Assembly (NCBI RefSeq): GCF_003254665.1
Contig: NZ_QHGY01000002.1
Coordinates: 169,517-233,516, forward strand
DNA: 64,000 nt
Direction of reading: 5' to 3'
DNA from: Billgrantia lactosivorans
GTDB lineage: Bacteria > Pseudomonadota > Gammaproteobacteria > Pseudomonadales > Halomonadaceae
Made by a program: the position numbers and the translations under genes. Position 1 is the first letter of the stretch. Each line of letters starts with the position of its first letter. Below, one piece after another: positions 53,226-63,098 of this stretch. The notes beneath the pieces are model-generated. The model was not told the DNA's origin. It made no database searches and saw nothing but the letters and a program-made list of their open reading frames with translations.

Positions 53226-54731
53226 ATGACCAAACGGGTCTCGCGCCGCTGGCGTCCACGCTCATTGCTGCAGCTCGTGCTGCTGGCATTCCTGGTGGTA
53301 ATGCTGCCGTTGGGAATCCTCATGTACCAGGCCGGCCAGGCCTTGTCCGAACTCTCTCGCCTGGCGGATGTCAGCGCTCGCCAGGCGGTGGAGGAGAGCC
53401 GGCGCGCCCGGGTGCTGAGCAACCTGGCCGTCGAGATGGAGCGCAGCGCGCGCCAGTACGCGGTGCTGGAGCAGGAGAGCCTGCTCGAACTCTATGCCGA
53501 GCGCCACGCCGAATTCGAGGAGCTGCTGGCCCAGCAGCGCCGTTTCCTGACCGATGACGCCGATGTGAAGGCACTCGAGGAGCAGCTGCTGCTGCTCGCC
53601 GAGCTGCCAGAGCTGGAGCCCGAGGCACTCGAGGTCTGGCTGTCGCTGTTCGTGCCGTTCGCCGAGCACACCGAGGCGATGCGCCAGTCCACCAATCGCC
53701 AGATCGACGCCAGCATCGAGATGATCAGTGCGCGAGCGGAAGCCGTGCAGTCGCGGCTATGGCTGCAGACCACGGCCCTGGTCTCCGCCAGCCTGCTGCT
53801 CATGCTGCTGTTCAGCTGGCTGATCATCCGGCCGGTGCGCCAGCTCGAACGCCGCATCCTCAGCATCGGCAGCGGCGTGGAGACCAACGACCGCGATACC
53901 ATCCAGGGGCCCGCCGAACTGGTGCAGCTCGGCGACCGCCTCGACTGGCTGTCGACCCGGCTCAGTGACCTGGAGGCACAGAAGCAGCAGTTCCTGCGCC
54001 ACATGTCGCATGAGCTGAAGACGCCGCTGGCCAGCGTGCGCGAGGGTTCGGCGCTGCTGGCCGACGGAGTCGCCGGCGAGCTGAGCCCCCGCCAGCGCGA
54101 GATCCTGACGCTGATCGATGCCAGCGGCCGCGAGCTGCAGCGCCTGATCGAGCAGCTGCTCGACTACAACCTGCTGCAGCACAACCAGCGCATCAGCCTC
54201 GAGCAGGTGGACCTGGCCACGCTGGTCAAGACCACGCTGTCCAAGCACCGGCTGGCGCTGGAGAACAAGGGTATGCACGTCATCGCCTTCGATGGCCCGC
54301 TGGAATGGGTGGTCGACCGTACCGCGGTGGGGCGCATTCTCGACAACCTGGTGTCCAACGCCATTGCCTATGGCGAGGATGGCGGCGAGCTGATGATTCG
54401 CGCCCATGGCGGCCGCGAGCATCTGATCCTCGACGTGGCCAACAGCGGCGAACCCATTGCCGATCATGACCGGCCGCGCCTGTTCGAACCCTTCTACCAG
54501 GGGCGTTCACGGCGCAAGGGGCCGCTCAAGGGATCGGGAATCGGGCTCTCGGTGGCGGCCGACTGCGCGCGCATCCAGAACGGCAGCCTGGCGCTGATCG
54601 AGGATCGGGAATTCGACGTGTGCTTCCGCCTGACGCTGCCGCGCCAGGTGCTTCCCTTGACCAAGGAAAACAATAATATAGAGCCCGTTGCAGTGGGCAT
54701 CAACGCAAGGAGCGATGAGCGATGCAGGTGA
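53226..54731 (+). CDS. glrK: Sensor histidine kinase QseE/GlrK
   Basis: The 501-residue inner-membrane kinase has helix 1 at about residues 15-38, a periplasmic helical sensor (about 39-178), helix 2 (about 179-200), a HAMP-like region, the phosphoacceptor in RHMSHELKTPLAS and an ATPase domain with NLVSNAIAYGEDGG, the DVANSGEPI box and GSGIGLSVA. It phosphorylates GlrR. I chose ATG 53226 (MTKRVSRRW); the open frame runs 23 codons further upstream. The order kinase, QseG-like lipoprotein, regulator equals that of E. coli glrK-qseG-glrR. Confidence 0.9.
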   Translation: MTKRVSRRWRPRSLLQLVLLAFLVVMLPLGILMYQAGQALSELSRLADVSARQAVEESRRARVLSNLAVEMERSARQYAVLEQESLLELYAERHAEFEELLAQQRRFLTDDADVKALEEQLLLLAELPELEPEALEVWLSLFVPFAEHTEAMRQSTNRQIDASIEMISARAEAVQSRLWLQTTALVSASLLLMLLFSWLIIRPVRQLERRILSIGSGVETNDRDTIQGPAELVQLGDRLDWLSTRLSDLEAQKQQFLRHMSHELKTPLASVREGSALLADGVAGELSPRQREILTLIDASGRELQRLIEQLLDYNLLQHNQRISLEQVDLATLVKTTLSKHRLALENKGMHVIAFDGPLEWVVDRTAVGRILDNLVSNAIAYGEDGGELMIRAHGGREHLILDVANSGEPIADHDRPRLFEPFYQGRSRRKGPLKGSGIGLSVAADCARIQNGSLALIEDREFDVCFRLTLPRQVLPLTKENNNIEPVAVGINARSDERCR

Positions 54732-55291
54732 ACAAGAACTGCTGTGCAAGCAAGATTCTCGGTGCCGGCGGGCTGGCCCTGTTGATGGCCGGTTGCCAGT
54801 ACCTGCCCGAGCAGGGCGGGACCGGCACGGAAGCGGAGGCGCCCTCGGCGGCCGCCTGCCGTGCCGCGGAGCCGACGTTCGAGAACGAGGCCTGCCTGCT
54901 GCCCAGCTGGGTGGCGTACGGCCTGGCGTCACAGCGTGGCGACGGAGAGTGGCGCCGGGAGGCGCTGAATGAGCTGGATGCGGCCTACGAGCGGAGCGAG
55001 GCCGAGCGCGAGCTGGCACGGGCCGTGGCCCTGGCCTGGGGCAACGAGCGGGAGTGGCGGCAGGCGGCGGAGCTCTACCAGGAGCACACCCACGCCGCCC
55101 CGGCCGACCTGCAGCCGCTGCTGCGCTACTGGCGCAACGAGCTGGAAGGACGGCGCTCGCTGGCCAGCAAGACCACGGAAGCCCGTGCCGAGGTGGCTTC
55201 CCTGCAGACCGAGAATGCCGAACTCTCCAAGAAGCTCGAGGCGTTGACCGCCATCGAGCAGAACATGAACCTGCGACAACAATCGCCCTGA
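54722..55291 (+). CDS. qseG: QseG-like outer-membrane lipoprotein
   Basis: The 189-residue protein has a lipoprotein signal with the lipobox LLMAGC (Cys25), an acidic linker, a helical domain and a C-terminal coiled coil (LQTENAELSKKLEAL). QseG in E. coli interacts with the kinase and tunes its activity. It overlaps the end of glrK by 10 bases. Sequence similarity to QseG is limited, so the call rests largely on position and build. Confidence 0.75.
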   Translation: MQVNKNCCASKILGAGGLALLMAGCQYLPEQGGTGTEAEAPSAAACRAAEPTFENEACLLPSWVAYGLASQRGDGEWRREALNELDAAYERSEAERELARAVALAWGNEREWRQAAELYQEHTHAAPADLQPLLRYWRNELEGRRSLASKTTEARAEVASLQTENAELSKKLEALTAIEQNMNLRQQSP

Positions 55292-55320
55292 GGGGCGACC
55301 AGGCAACACGGGAGATAGAC

Positions 55321-56739
<1,419 letters not shown>

Positions 56740-56758
56740 TGCCGGCCCGGCCATACTC

Positions 56759-56790
56759 GAGAGCGCCCTTCACGGGCGCTCTCTTCATTT
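56759..56790. terminator. Bidirectional terminator between glrR and xseA
   Basis: GAGAGCGCCC pairs with GGGCGCTCTC across TTCAC, followed by TTCATTT on the plus strand. The xseA stop overlaps its right edge. Confidence 0.75.
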
Positions 56791-58125
56791 CAGCCGGCGC
56801 TTGACCTCCACCTTCAACCGACCTCCGCCGAGGCGGGCAGTCAACGCCTGGCCGGGCTGGGTGTCGGCCGCACGCCGAATCACCTGGCCTTCGTCGTCCT
56901 GCAGGATGGCGTAGCCCCGCCCCAGCACCGCCAGCGGGCTCACCGCCTGCAACTGCCGCGCCAGGCCGGCCAGGTGCTCGCGGCGGTGCGCCAGGTCGCG
57001 CTGCATGGCCTGCCCGAGCCGGGCCCGGGCGCTCGCCAGCCGCTCGCCGGCCTGCTCGACCCGGCGGCGCGGGTGGCAGGCACTCAGCCGCCGCTGCAGG
57101 TGGCCCAACTGCTGGCGCTCCGCGACGAGGCGCAGGCGCACGGCGCGGCCCAGGCGGCTCTCGAGCTCGCCCAGTGTCCGGCGCTTCTGGGCCAGCACCT
57201 CGCCGGGGTGGCGCAGCCGCGCGCGCAGGTGGTCGAGCCGCTGCCCCTCGCGCTCGAGTCGCGCCAGGGTGCAGCGGGAGAGCCGGCGCTCGAGGTCGGC
57301 CAGGCGCAGCCGCAGGTCGCGCCCATCCGGTACCAGCATCTCGGCGGCGGCGGAGGGCGTGGGCGCGCGCCGGTCGGCGGCCAGGTCCGAGAGGGTCACG
57401 TCGACCTCGTGGCCCACCGCCGACATCACCGGCAGCCGGGAATGGAAGATCGCCCGCGCCAGGTGTTCGTCGTTGAAGGCCCACAGGTCTTCCAGGCTGC
57501 CGCCGCCGCGGGTGATCAGGACCACGTCGCGGCTCGGGTCCAGCGCCTGCTGGCGGTTGAGCAGCCCCAGCGCGGCGATCAGCGCCGGCGCCGCCTCGCG
57601 ACCCTGCACGGGCACGGCGATCAGCGTGACCCGGGCCAGCGGCCAGCGCGCCTTGAGCACCGCCAGCACATCGCGAATCGCCGCCCCGGTGGGCGAGGTG
57701 AGCACCAGCAGGTGGCGGGGCGGGCAGGGCAGGGGGCGCGCATTGGCGAACACCCCTTCGGCCGAGAGCCGCTGCTTGAGCCGCTCCAGCGCGAGCAGCA
57801 GCTCGCCCTCGCCGGCCGGCTGCACCGCCTCGGCGATCAACTGGTAGTCGCCGCGCGGCTCGAACAGCGACACCCGCCCGCGCACCCTTACCCGGTCGCC
57901 GTCACGCATGGGCGCGGCGACGAAGCGGGCGCGGTTGCGGAACAGCGCGCCGCGCAGCTGCGCCGAGCTGTCCTTGAGGGTGAAGTAGACATGCCCCGAG
58001 GCCGGCCGCGACACCCCGGAGAGCTCGCCTTCCACCCACACCTCGCCGATGCCCGATTCGAGCAGCTGGCGGGCGCGGCGGTTCACTTCGCTGACGGAGA
58101 GGGCGCTATCGGTGGGCTGGGACAT
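56785..58125 (-). CDS. xseA: Exodeoxyribonuclease VII large subunit
   Basis: The 446-residue protein has the N-terminal OB domain ([24 protein letters not shown]), the catalytic core with [55 protein letters not shown] and the long helical domain, ending in a small beta barrel. It degrades single-stranded DNA with XseB, which is not in the window. ATG 58125 starts the usual [14 protein letters not shown] region. Confidence 0.96.
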   Translation of the reverse strand: MSQPTDSALSVSEVNRRARQLLESGIGEVWVEGELSGVSRPASGHVYFTLKDSSAQLRGALFRNRARFVAAPMRDGDRVRVRGRVSLFEPRGDYQLIAEAVQPAGEGELLLALERLKQRLSAEGVFANARPLPCPPRHLLVLTSPTGAAIRDVLAVLKARWPLARVTLIAVPVQGREAAPALIAALGLLNRQQALDPSRDVVLITRGGGSLEDLWAFNDEHLARAIFHSRLPVMSAVGHEVDVTLSDLAADRRAPTPSAAAEMLVPDGRDLRLRLADLERRLSRCTLARLEREGQRLDHLRARLRHPGEVLAQKRRTLGELESRLGRAVRLRLVAERQQLGHLQRRLSACHPRRRVEQAGERLASARARLGQAMQRDLAHRREHLAGLARQLQAVSPLAVLGRGYAILQDDEGQVIRRAADTQPGQALTARLGGGRLKVEVKRRLK

Positions 58126-58203
58126 GAAACGGCGCTTCCTGGGCCTCGACGGGAGCCCCAAGGCTAGCATGGCGGCATCGTGCCAGCACGCGGCGGGATG
58201 ACG

Positions 58204-58231
58204 AAAAAAAGCGCCGGGCGGGGCCCGGCGC
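58204..58231 (-). terminator. Terminator of the PRC-barrel gene
   Basis: On the minus strand GCGCCGGGC pairs with GCCCGGCGC across CCC and is followed by seven T residues. Confidence 0.85.
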
Positions 58232-58268
58232 AAGAGCGTCATGGGGAGGGACACTTCACGTCTGACGC

Positions 58269-58778
58269 TTATTCGAAATCGTCTTCGATGTCGCTATCGC
58301 CCTCGTCGCGGTCGGAGGCGGCCCCGGTGGTCCAGGCACCTTCGCTGGCACCGCCCTCATCGAGGCGGCGGTTACGCTCCTCGTCGAACCACTCCCCGTC
58401 ATATTCGGGGAAGTCCTCGAGCTCGTCCTCGCTGGCGTCGACCATGATGCGGTGGGTGACCTCATCGTCGTCGCGCTCGGTTTCCATGCTGAAATGCTCG
58501 ACGTCGACCACTACCTCGTCGCCGCCGATCCCCCACAGGCCGCCCGCGTTCACCACCACGGCGCTGACCTTGCCTTCGTCGTCCAGCAGCAGGTTCTCGA
58601 CGCTGCCCACTTCCTCGTCGCTGTCGTCGACGTGGTAGACCTCGGCGCCGATGATGTCATCGGTGGAGTAGAGGCCCTGGGCCGCCTTGGCGTCGTCTTC
58701 CTGCGCTACCGCCTGGGTGCCAAAGGCCAGGCTTCCGGTTACCGCGGCAATTGCGATGGTCAATAGGCGCTTTTGCAT
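58269..58778 (-). CDS. Secreted acidic PRC-barrel protein
   Basis: The 169-residue protein has a signal peptide (cleavage near AVAQ-ED) and a PRC-barrel domain (about 35-105: TDDIIGAEVYHVDDSDEEVGSVENLLLDDEGKVSAVVV and GGLWGIGGDEVVVDVE). The mature protein is extremely acidic, with a tail rich in Asp, Glu and Gly, as expected of periplasmic proteins in salt-loving bacteria. GGAGAGGAG precedes the ATG. PRC proteins in this setting are often stress- or envelope-related; no partner is indicated. Confidence 0.85.
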   Translation of the reverse strand: MQKRLLTIAIAAVTGSLAFGTQAVAQEDDAKAAQGLYSTDDIIGAEVYHVDDSDEEVGSVENLLLDDEGKVSAVVVNAGGLWGIGGDEVVVDVEHFSMETERDDDEVTHRIMVDASEDELEDFPEYDGEWFDEERNRRLDEGGASEGAWTTGAASDRDEGDSDIEDDFE

Positions 58779-58824
58779 GATCGTTCTCCTCTCCTTGGTT
58801 CCGGATCTTGCTTGTCTCTCGCTT

Positions 58825-58887
58825 CATCGGGCCTTCACTTCATTGGCCCGCACTGCATCGGGCCCACACTGCATCGGGCCCTCACTT
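58825..58887. repeat. Four-copy 15-16 bp tandem repeat
   Basis: Units CATCGGGCCTTCACTT, CATTGGCCCGCACTG, CATCGGGCCCACACTG and CATCGGGCCCTCACTT follow one another between the PRC-barrel gene and the CsbD-like gene. They lie in the region upstream of the leftward PRC gene. Confidence 0.8.
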
Positions 58888-58907
58888 CTCGGGCGCTGCA
58901 TTACTAA

Positions 58908-59105
58908 TTACAGGCTACGTGCCCAATCGTCGGCCTGGCGTTCCGCTTCCTCGCGTTCCAGGCCATAGCGCTGCTGGAGCTTGCCCACCAGCTGGTCCTT
59001 CTTGCCACCGATCTGGTCCAGTTCGTCATCGGTCAGTTCACCCCAGCTGCTGCGCGCCTTGCCTCTGACTTCCTTCCACTTGCCTTCGATCTGATCCCAA
59101 TTCAT
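58908..59105 (-). CDS. CsbD-family (UPF0337) stress protein
   Basis: The 65-residue hydrophilic helical protein begins MNWDQIEGKWKEVRGKARSSWG and ends DDWARSL, the CsbD pattern. Such proteins rise in general stress. The ATG at 59105 has AGGAGTGG upstream; the longer frame is not supported. Confidence 0.92.
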   Translation of the reverse strand: MNWDQIEGKWKEVRGKARSSWGELTDDELDQIGGKKDQLVGKLQQRYGLEREEAERQADDWARSL

Positions 59106-59303
59106 CTCGCCACTCCTTCCGTGAGTGAACCTGCCGTTTCTATGCGTGAACCCGTCATGCACTTCAACAAGCTAGATCATGCACCTGGTGCTGTAAGTCA
59201 AAGTTGGTTTCGGACTGTTTCGAAGCGTAGTTGGGGGCCGGCCAAGATGGGAGGGCCCGGCCCAGGGCCGCCCCCGGCCAGGACAGCAAGCGAGAGGGAG
59301 TAT

Positions 59304-59326
59304 CGCCGGGGCCAGGCCCCGGCGAG
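59304..59326 (-). terminator. Hairpin after tctA
   Basis: TCGCCGGGG pairs with CCCCGGCGA just beyond the tctA stop. There is no T-run, so termination efficiency is uncertain. Confidence 0.4.
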
Positions 59327-59328
59327 GT

Positions 59329-60831
59329 TCACGCGCGTCCCAGGCGCGCCTTGAACAGCTTGGGCAGCAGCCAGGGAACTATCAGCAGCGCCGCGGCGGC
59401 GATCCACAAGCCCAGCGAGATGCCCGAGCGCCACAGGACCTCGATCTCGCCCCCGCTGATCGACAGCGCACGGCGCAGGTTCTGCTCCATCAGCCCGCCC
59501 AGCACGTAGCCGAGGATCACCGGCGCCAGCGAGAAACCCAGCTTGCGCAGCAGGTAGCCGAACACGCCGATGATCAGCATCAGGTAGATGGCGGTGAGAT
59601 CGGAATGCAGCTGGTAGACCCCCACGAAAGAGAGAATGGCGATTCCCGGCACCAGTACCCAGCGAGGTATCGTCAAGACCCTGGCGAACACGCCGGCCAG
59701 CGGCAGGTTGAGTGCCAGCAGCATGAGGTTGCCGATGTAGAGCGAGGCGATCAGGCCGCCGGTGACCTCGGGGTGATCCACGAACATCGTCGGCCCGGGC
59801 GCGATGTTGTAGAGCATCAGCGCTCCCAGCAGCACCGCCGTGGTCCCCGAGCCGGGGATCCCCAGGGTCAGCATCGGCACGAAGGAGCCCGCCGCGGCGG
59901 CGTTGTTGGCCGCCTCCGGTGCGGCCAGGCCGCGCATGTCGCCCTGGCCGAAGGTGCCGTGCTTGTCGGAGAGGCGTTTCTCGGTGGTATAGGAGACCGC
60001 ACCCGCCACCGACGCGCCGGTACCTGGCAGCACCCCGATGATGAAGCCGATCAGGCCCGAGCGGCCCATCGCCCCCTTGCAGCTGAGGACCTCCTTGAGC
60101 GTGACGAAGACCCGGCCGAGCCGAGGCACGCCGTCTTCGCCATTCTTGCGGCTGGCGTGCTCCAGCATCAGCAGGATCTCGCTGATCGCGAACAGGCCGA
60201 TGATCATGACCACGAAATCGATGCCGTCGTAGAGTTCGGCGAGGCCGAAGGTATAGCGCAGCACCCCGGTGCTGGAGTCCACGCCCACGGTGCCGATCAA
60301 CACGCCCAGCACGGCGCCGATCGCGGTCTTGACCGGGTCCTTGCCCATCATCACCGCCATCGAGGCGAAGGCGAAGACCATCAGGGCGAAGAACTCGGCG
60401 GGACCGAACATCACCGCGACCTCGGCCAGCAGTGGGGCGAACAGGGTCAGCCCGATGATGGCGATGGTCGCACCGACGAACGAGCTCACCGCCGAAATGC
60501 CCAGGGCCGGGCCGGCCAGGCCCTTCTTGGCCAGCGGGTGGCCATCGAGGGTACTCATCACGGCACCGGCGTCGCCGGGCACGTTGAGCAGGATGCTCGA
60601 CATGCGCCCGCCGTATTCGGCGCCGGTATAGATCCCGGCAAGAAGGATCAGCGCCGACTCCGCCGGCAGCCCCAGGGTATAGGCCAGTGGCATCAGGATG
60701 GCGATGCCGTTGATCGGCCCGATGCCCGGCAGGGCACCGAACAGCGTGCCGAGTACGGCCCCCAGGAAGGCGAGGCCAAGGTTGAGGGGCGTCAGCGCGA
60801 CGCCGAACCCCTGCACGAGGAAATCGAACAT
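59329..60831 (-). CDS. tctA: Tripartite tricarboxylate transporter large membrane subunit
   Basis: The 500-residue protein has about twelve helices and the TctA motifs GALPGIGPINGIAILMPL, GIYTGAEYGGRMSSILLN, GVLPGTGASVAGAVSY and APEAANNAAAAGSFVPMLTLGIPGSG (two parts). It forms the channel of a Na+- or proton-driven importer. GGAGG lies 5 bases before ATG 60831. It ends the tctCBA operon. Confidence 0.95.
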   Translation of the reverse strand: MFDFLVQGFGVALTPLNLGLAFLGAVLGTLFGALPGIGPINGIAILMPLAYTLGLPAESALILLAGIYTGAEYGGRMSSILLNVPGDAGAVMSTLDGHPLAKKGLAGPALGISAVSSFVGATIAIIGLTLFAPLLAEVAVMFGPAEFFALMVFAFASMAVMMGKDPVKTAIGAVLGVLIGTVGVDSSTGVLRYTFGLAELYDGIDFVVMIIGLFAISEILLMLEHASRKNGEDGVPRLGRVFVTLKEVLSCKGAMGRSGLIGFIIGVLPGTGASVAGAVSYTTEKRLSDKHGTFGQGDMRGLAAPEAANNAAAAGSFVPMLTLGIPGSGTTAVLLGALMLYNIAPGPTMFVDHPEVTGGLIASLYIGNLMLLALNLPLAGVFARVLTIPRWVLVPGIAILSFVGVYQLHSDLTAIYLMLIIGVFGYLLRKLGFSLAPVILGYVLGGLMEQNLRRALSISGGEIEVLWRSGISLGLWIAAAALLIVPWLLPKLFKARLGRA

Positions 60832-60841
60832 GGTGCCTCCG

Positions 60842-61303
60842 TTACAGCAGCGCGCCCAGCCACTCACCGACGGGCAGCGAGATGCCCAGGCCGCGTGTGA
60901 AGAGGAAATAGCTACCCAGCGCCATCGTCACCCCGGTGACCAGGGCCTTGGCCCAGGCGGCCGCGAACAGGCGCGCCAGCGCGACGACGGCCAGCAGCGT
61001 GGTGACCACGAAGCCCAGGCGGGTGAAGAACAGCGCGTAGACCAGGAGGATGGCGAGTACCGCAAGCAGGCGCAGCGCCATCGCCCGGTGGGGCCATTCC
61101 CCGCTTTCGCCCGGGCGTACCACCAGCACCAGGGCGAGCATGGAGAGCAGCAGCGCCAGGCCCAGCGGGAAGGCCCTGGGCCCGACGGGATCGTAGCTGA
61201 AGGGGACATTGAGCCTCAGGGCCTGGACGGCGACGAACGCCGCCAGGCCGATCAGGACCATCCCCATGATGCGGTCGGCGACCTGACCCTTGTGGAATGT
61301 CAT
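60842..61303 (-). CDS. tctB: Tripartite tricarboxylate transporter small membrane subunit
   Basis: The 153-residue protein has four membrane helices and the TctB pattern FSYDPVGPRAFPLGLALLL. The ATG at 61303 overlaps the tctC stop (ATGA), showing coupling, and tctA follows after 10 bases. Confidence 0.9.
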   Translation of the reverse strand: MTFHKGQVADRIMGMVLIGLAAFVAVQALRLNVPFSYDPVGPRAFPLGLALLLSMLALVLVVRPGESGEWPHRAMALRLLAVLAILLVYALFFTRLGFVVTTLLAVVALARLFAAAWAKALVTGVTMALGSYFLFTRGLGISLPVGEWLGALL

Positions 61304-62286
61304 TGGCTCAGTCCCACCTCGTCGGACAGCGCCTTGAACTCGGCGACCTGCTCCTGCACGTAGGCGTCGAACTCCTCGCCGTAGAGCGCCATCGGGAATA
61401 GCCCCTGGTCCTCGCGCAGCTGGGCGAACTCGTCGCTTTCCTCCATGTCCCGCAGGCGCTCGACCCAGCTCTCGTACGCCGCATCGTCCACCTCGGGGCC
61501 CATGTAGTAACCGCGCCAGATGGGCCACTTCACGTCGTAGCCCTGCTCGACGGCGGTGGGAATGTCGGCATAGGGCCCTTCCACCCGCTCCTCGGCCAGC
61601 GCGGCCAGAACCCGGACCTTGCCGCTCTCGAGCTGCGAGCGAAGCTCGGAGAGATCGCCGGTGAAGACCTGGATATGGTCGCCCAGCAGAGCCGCCATGG
61701 CCTCGCCACCCCCCTCGAAGGACACGTAACGCAAGTCCTGGGGCTTCACCTCGGCGGCCTTGGCGGCCAGGGCGGCCTTCATCCAGTCCTGGCTGCCGAT
61801 GCTGCCGCCCGCACCGATGGCGATCTCCTGCGGATTCTCGCGCAGGTCGTCCATCAGCTCGTCGAGGTCCTGCCAAGGGGCGTCCTCGCTAACCACGATG
61901 GCGCCGTAATCCACGCCGATCGCCCCCAGCCAGCGCACTTCGGTCGCGTCGTACTCGCCGAACTTGCCGAGCGCCAGGTTGACCGCGGCGCCGGTACTGG
62001 CGGCGACGATCAGGTTGGGGTCGTCTTCGCGCACGCCGTTGACGTGGTTGTAGGCCACGGCGCCGATGCCACCGGGCATGTAGCTGACGGCCATCGGCCG
62101 CTCGATCATGCCGCTCTCCTGCAGGCCGTTGGCGGCGAGGCGGCAGGTCAGGTCGTAACCGCCGCCCGGCTTGGCCGGGGCGATGCACTCGGTGGCTTCG
62201 GACTGGGCCTGGACGCTGCCGGCCATCAGCAGGCCACCCAGCAGGGCCAGGCCGGAACCGCAGCGAAACGCTGTGTTGATCTTCAT
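61300..62286 (-). CDS. tctC: Periplasmic tricarboxylate-binding protein
   Basis: The 328-residue protein has a signal peptide (cleavage near VQA-QS) and the TctC/BUG motifs ECIAPAKPGGGYDLTCRLAA and MPGGIGAVAYNHV. It captures the substrate (citrate in Salmonella TctC) for TctAB. AGGAG lies 6 bases before ATG 62286. It is divergent from tctDE. Confidence 0.93.
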   Translation of the reverse strand: MKINTAFRCGSGLALLGGLLMAGSVQAQSEATECIAPAKPGGGYDLTCRLAANGLQESGMIERPMAVSYMPGGIGAVAYNHVNGVREDDPNLIVAASTGAAVNLALGKFGEYDATEVRWLGAIGVDYGAIVVSEDAPWQDLDELMDDLRENPQEIAIGAGGSIGSQDWMKAALAAKAAEVKPQDLRYVSFEGGGEAMAALLGDHIQVFTGDLSELRSQLESGKVRVLAALAEERVEGPYADIPTAVEQGYDVKWPIWRGYYMGPEVDDAAYESWVERLRDMEESDEFAQLREDQGLFPMALYGEEFDAYVQEQVAEFKALSDEVGLSQ

Positions 62287-62392
62287 GGCGAACTCCTGTT
62301 CTCTTGTTGTGAAAACGCGGAGAGGAATGTCCCCGCCCGCCATCGCCGTGGATGACAGAACGGCCATGCTAGGCGCTCAACCTTTCATCAAC

Positions 62393-62408
62393 CTGTCACC
62401 TCGCTGTC
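62393..62408 (+). promoter_or_regulatory. CTGTC direct repeat, possible TctD site
   Basis: CTGTC occurs at 62393-62397 and 62404-62408, 11 bp apart, the spacing used by OmpR-type regulators, in the 143-base region between tctC and tctD. A further inverted copy (GACAG) is at 62354-62358. Confidence 0.3.
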
Positions 62409-62429
62409 GCTTCATGAGACTTTGGTCGT

Positions 62430-63098
62430 ATGCGTCTGCTCGTCGTCGAGGATGATCCTCTAATCGCCCGCTCGCTGGAGCAGGCCCTGACGCCGCTGGG
62501 CAACACCGTCGAGGCCTTCACGCGCCATGCCGACGCCAGCGCCGCGCTGCGCCACGATCGCTTCGACCTGGTGCTGCTCGACCTGGGGCTGCCGGATGGC
62601 GACGGGCTGGCGCTGCTCGGCGAACTGCGCGAGCGCGGCGACACCACCCCGGTGCTGATCCTCACCGCGCGCGACGGCATCGACGACCGCGTGCGCGGGC
62701 TCGACCTCGGCGCCGACGACTACCTGGCCAAGCCGTTCTCGCTCGTCGAGCTCGAGGCGCGGGTGCGGGCCCTGCTCAGGCGCAGCCAGCAGCGAATCGA
62801 CAACCGGTTGCGGCTCGGGGCGCTGTGCTTCGACTCCGTCGCCGGCCTGGCCTACCTCAACGACACGGCCCTGGAGCTGCCGCGCCGTGAGCTGGCGCTG
62901 ATCGAAGGGCTCCTGCTGCATGCCGGCAACATCGCACCGCGCGAGATGCTCGAACGCCGGCTGTTCGGCTTCGGCGAGGTGGGGCCGAACGCGCTGGAGG
63001 TCTACATCAGCCGGCTGCGCAAGCGGCTGCAGGGCAGCGGGCTGCGCATCCGCACTTTCCGCGGGCTGGGCTACCGGCTGGAGGAAGCGGAGGCGTGA
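62430..63098 (+). CDS. tctD: OmpR-type response regulator of the tct system
   Basis: The 222-residue protein has a receiver domain (about 1-115; acidic pocket EDDP, phospho-Asp in LVLLDLGLPDGDG, Lys in AKPFS) and a winged-helix output domain (about 125-220, with NALEVYISRLRKRL and TFRGLGYRL). It should activate tctCBA. Its stop overlaps the tctE GTG. Confidence 0.9.
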   Translation: MRLLVVEDDPLIARSLEQALTPLGNTVEAFTRHADASAALRHDRFDLVLLDLGLPDGDGLALLGELRERGDTTPVLILTARDGIDDRVRGLDLGADDYLAKPFSLVELEARVRALLRRSQQRIDNRLRLGALCFDSVAGLAYLNDTALELPRRELALIEGLLLHAGNIAPREMLERRLFGFGEVGPNALEVYISRLRKRLQGSGLRIRTFRGLGYRLEEAEA

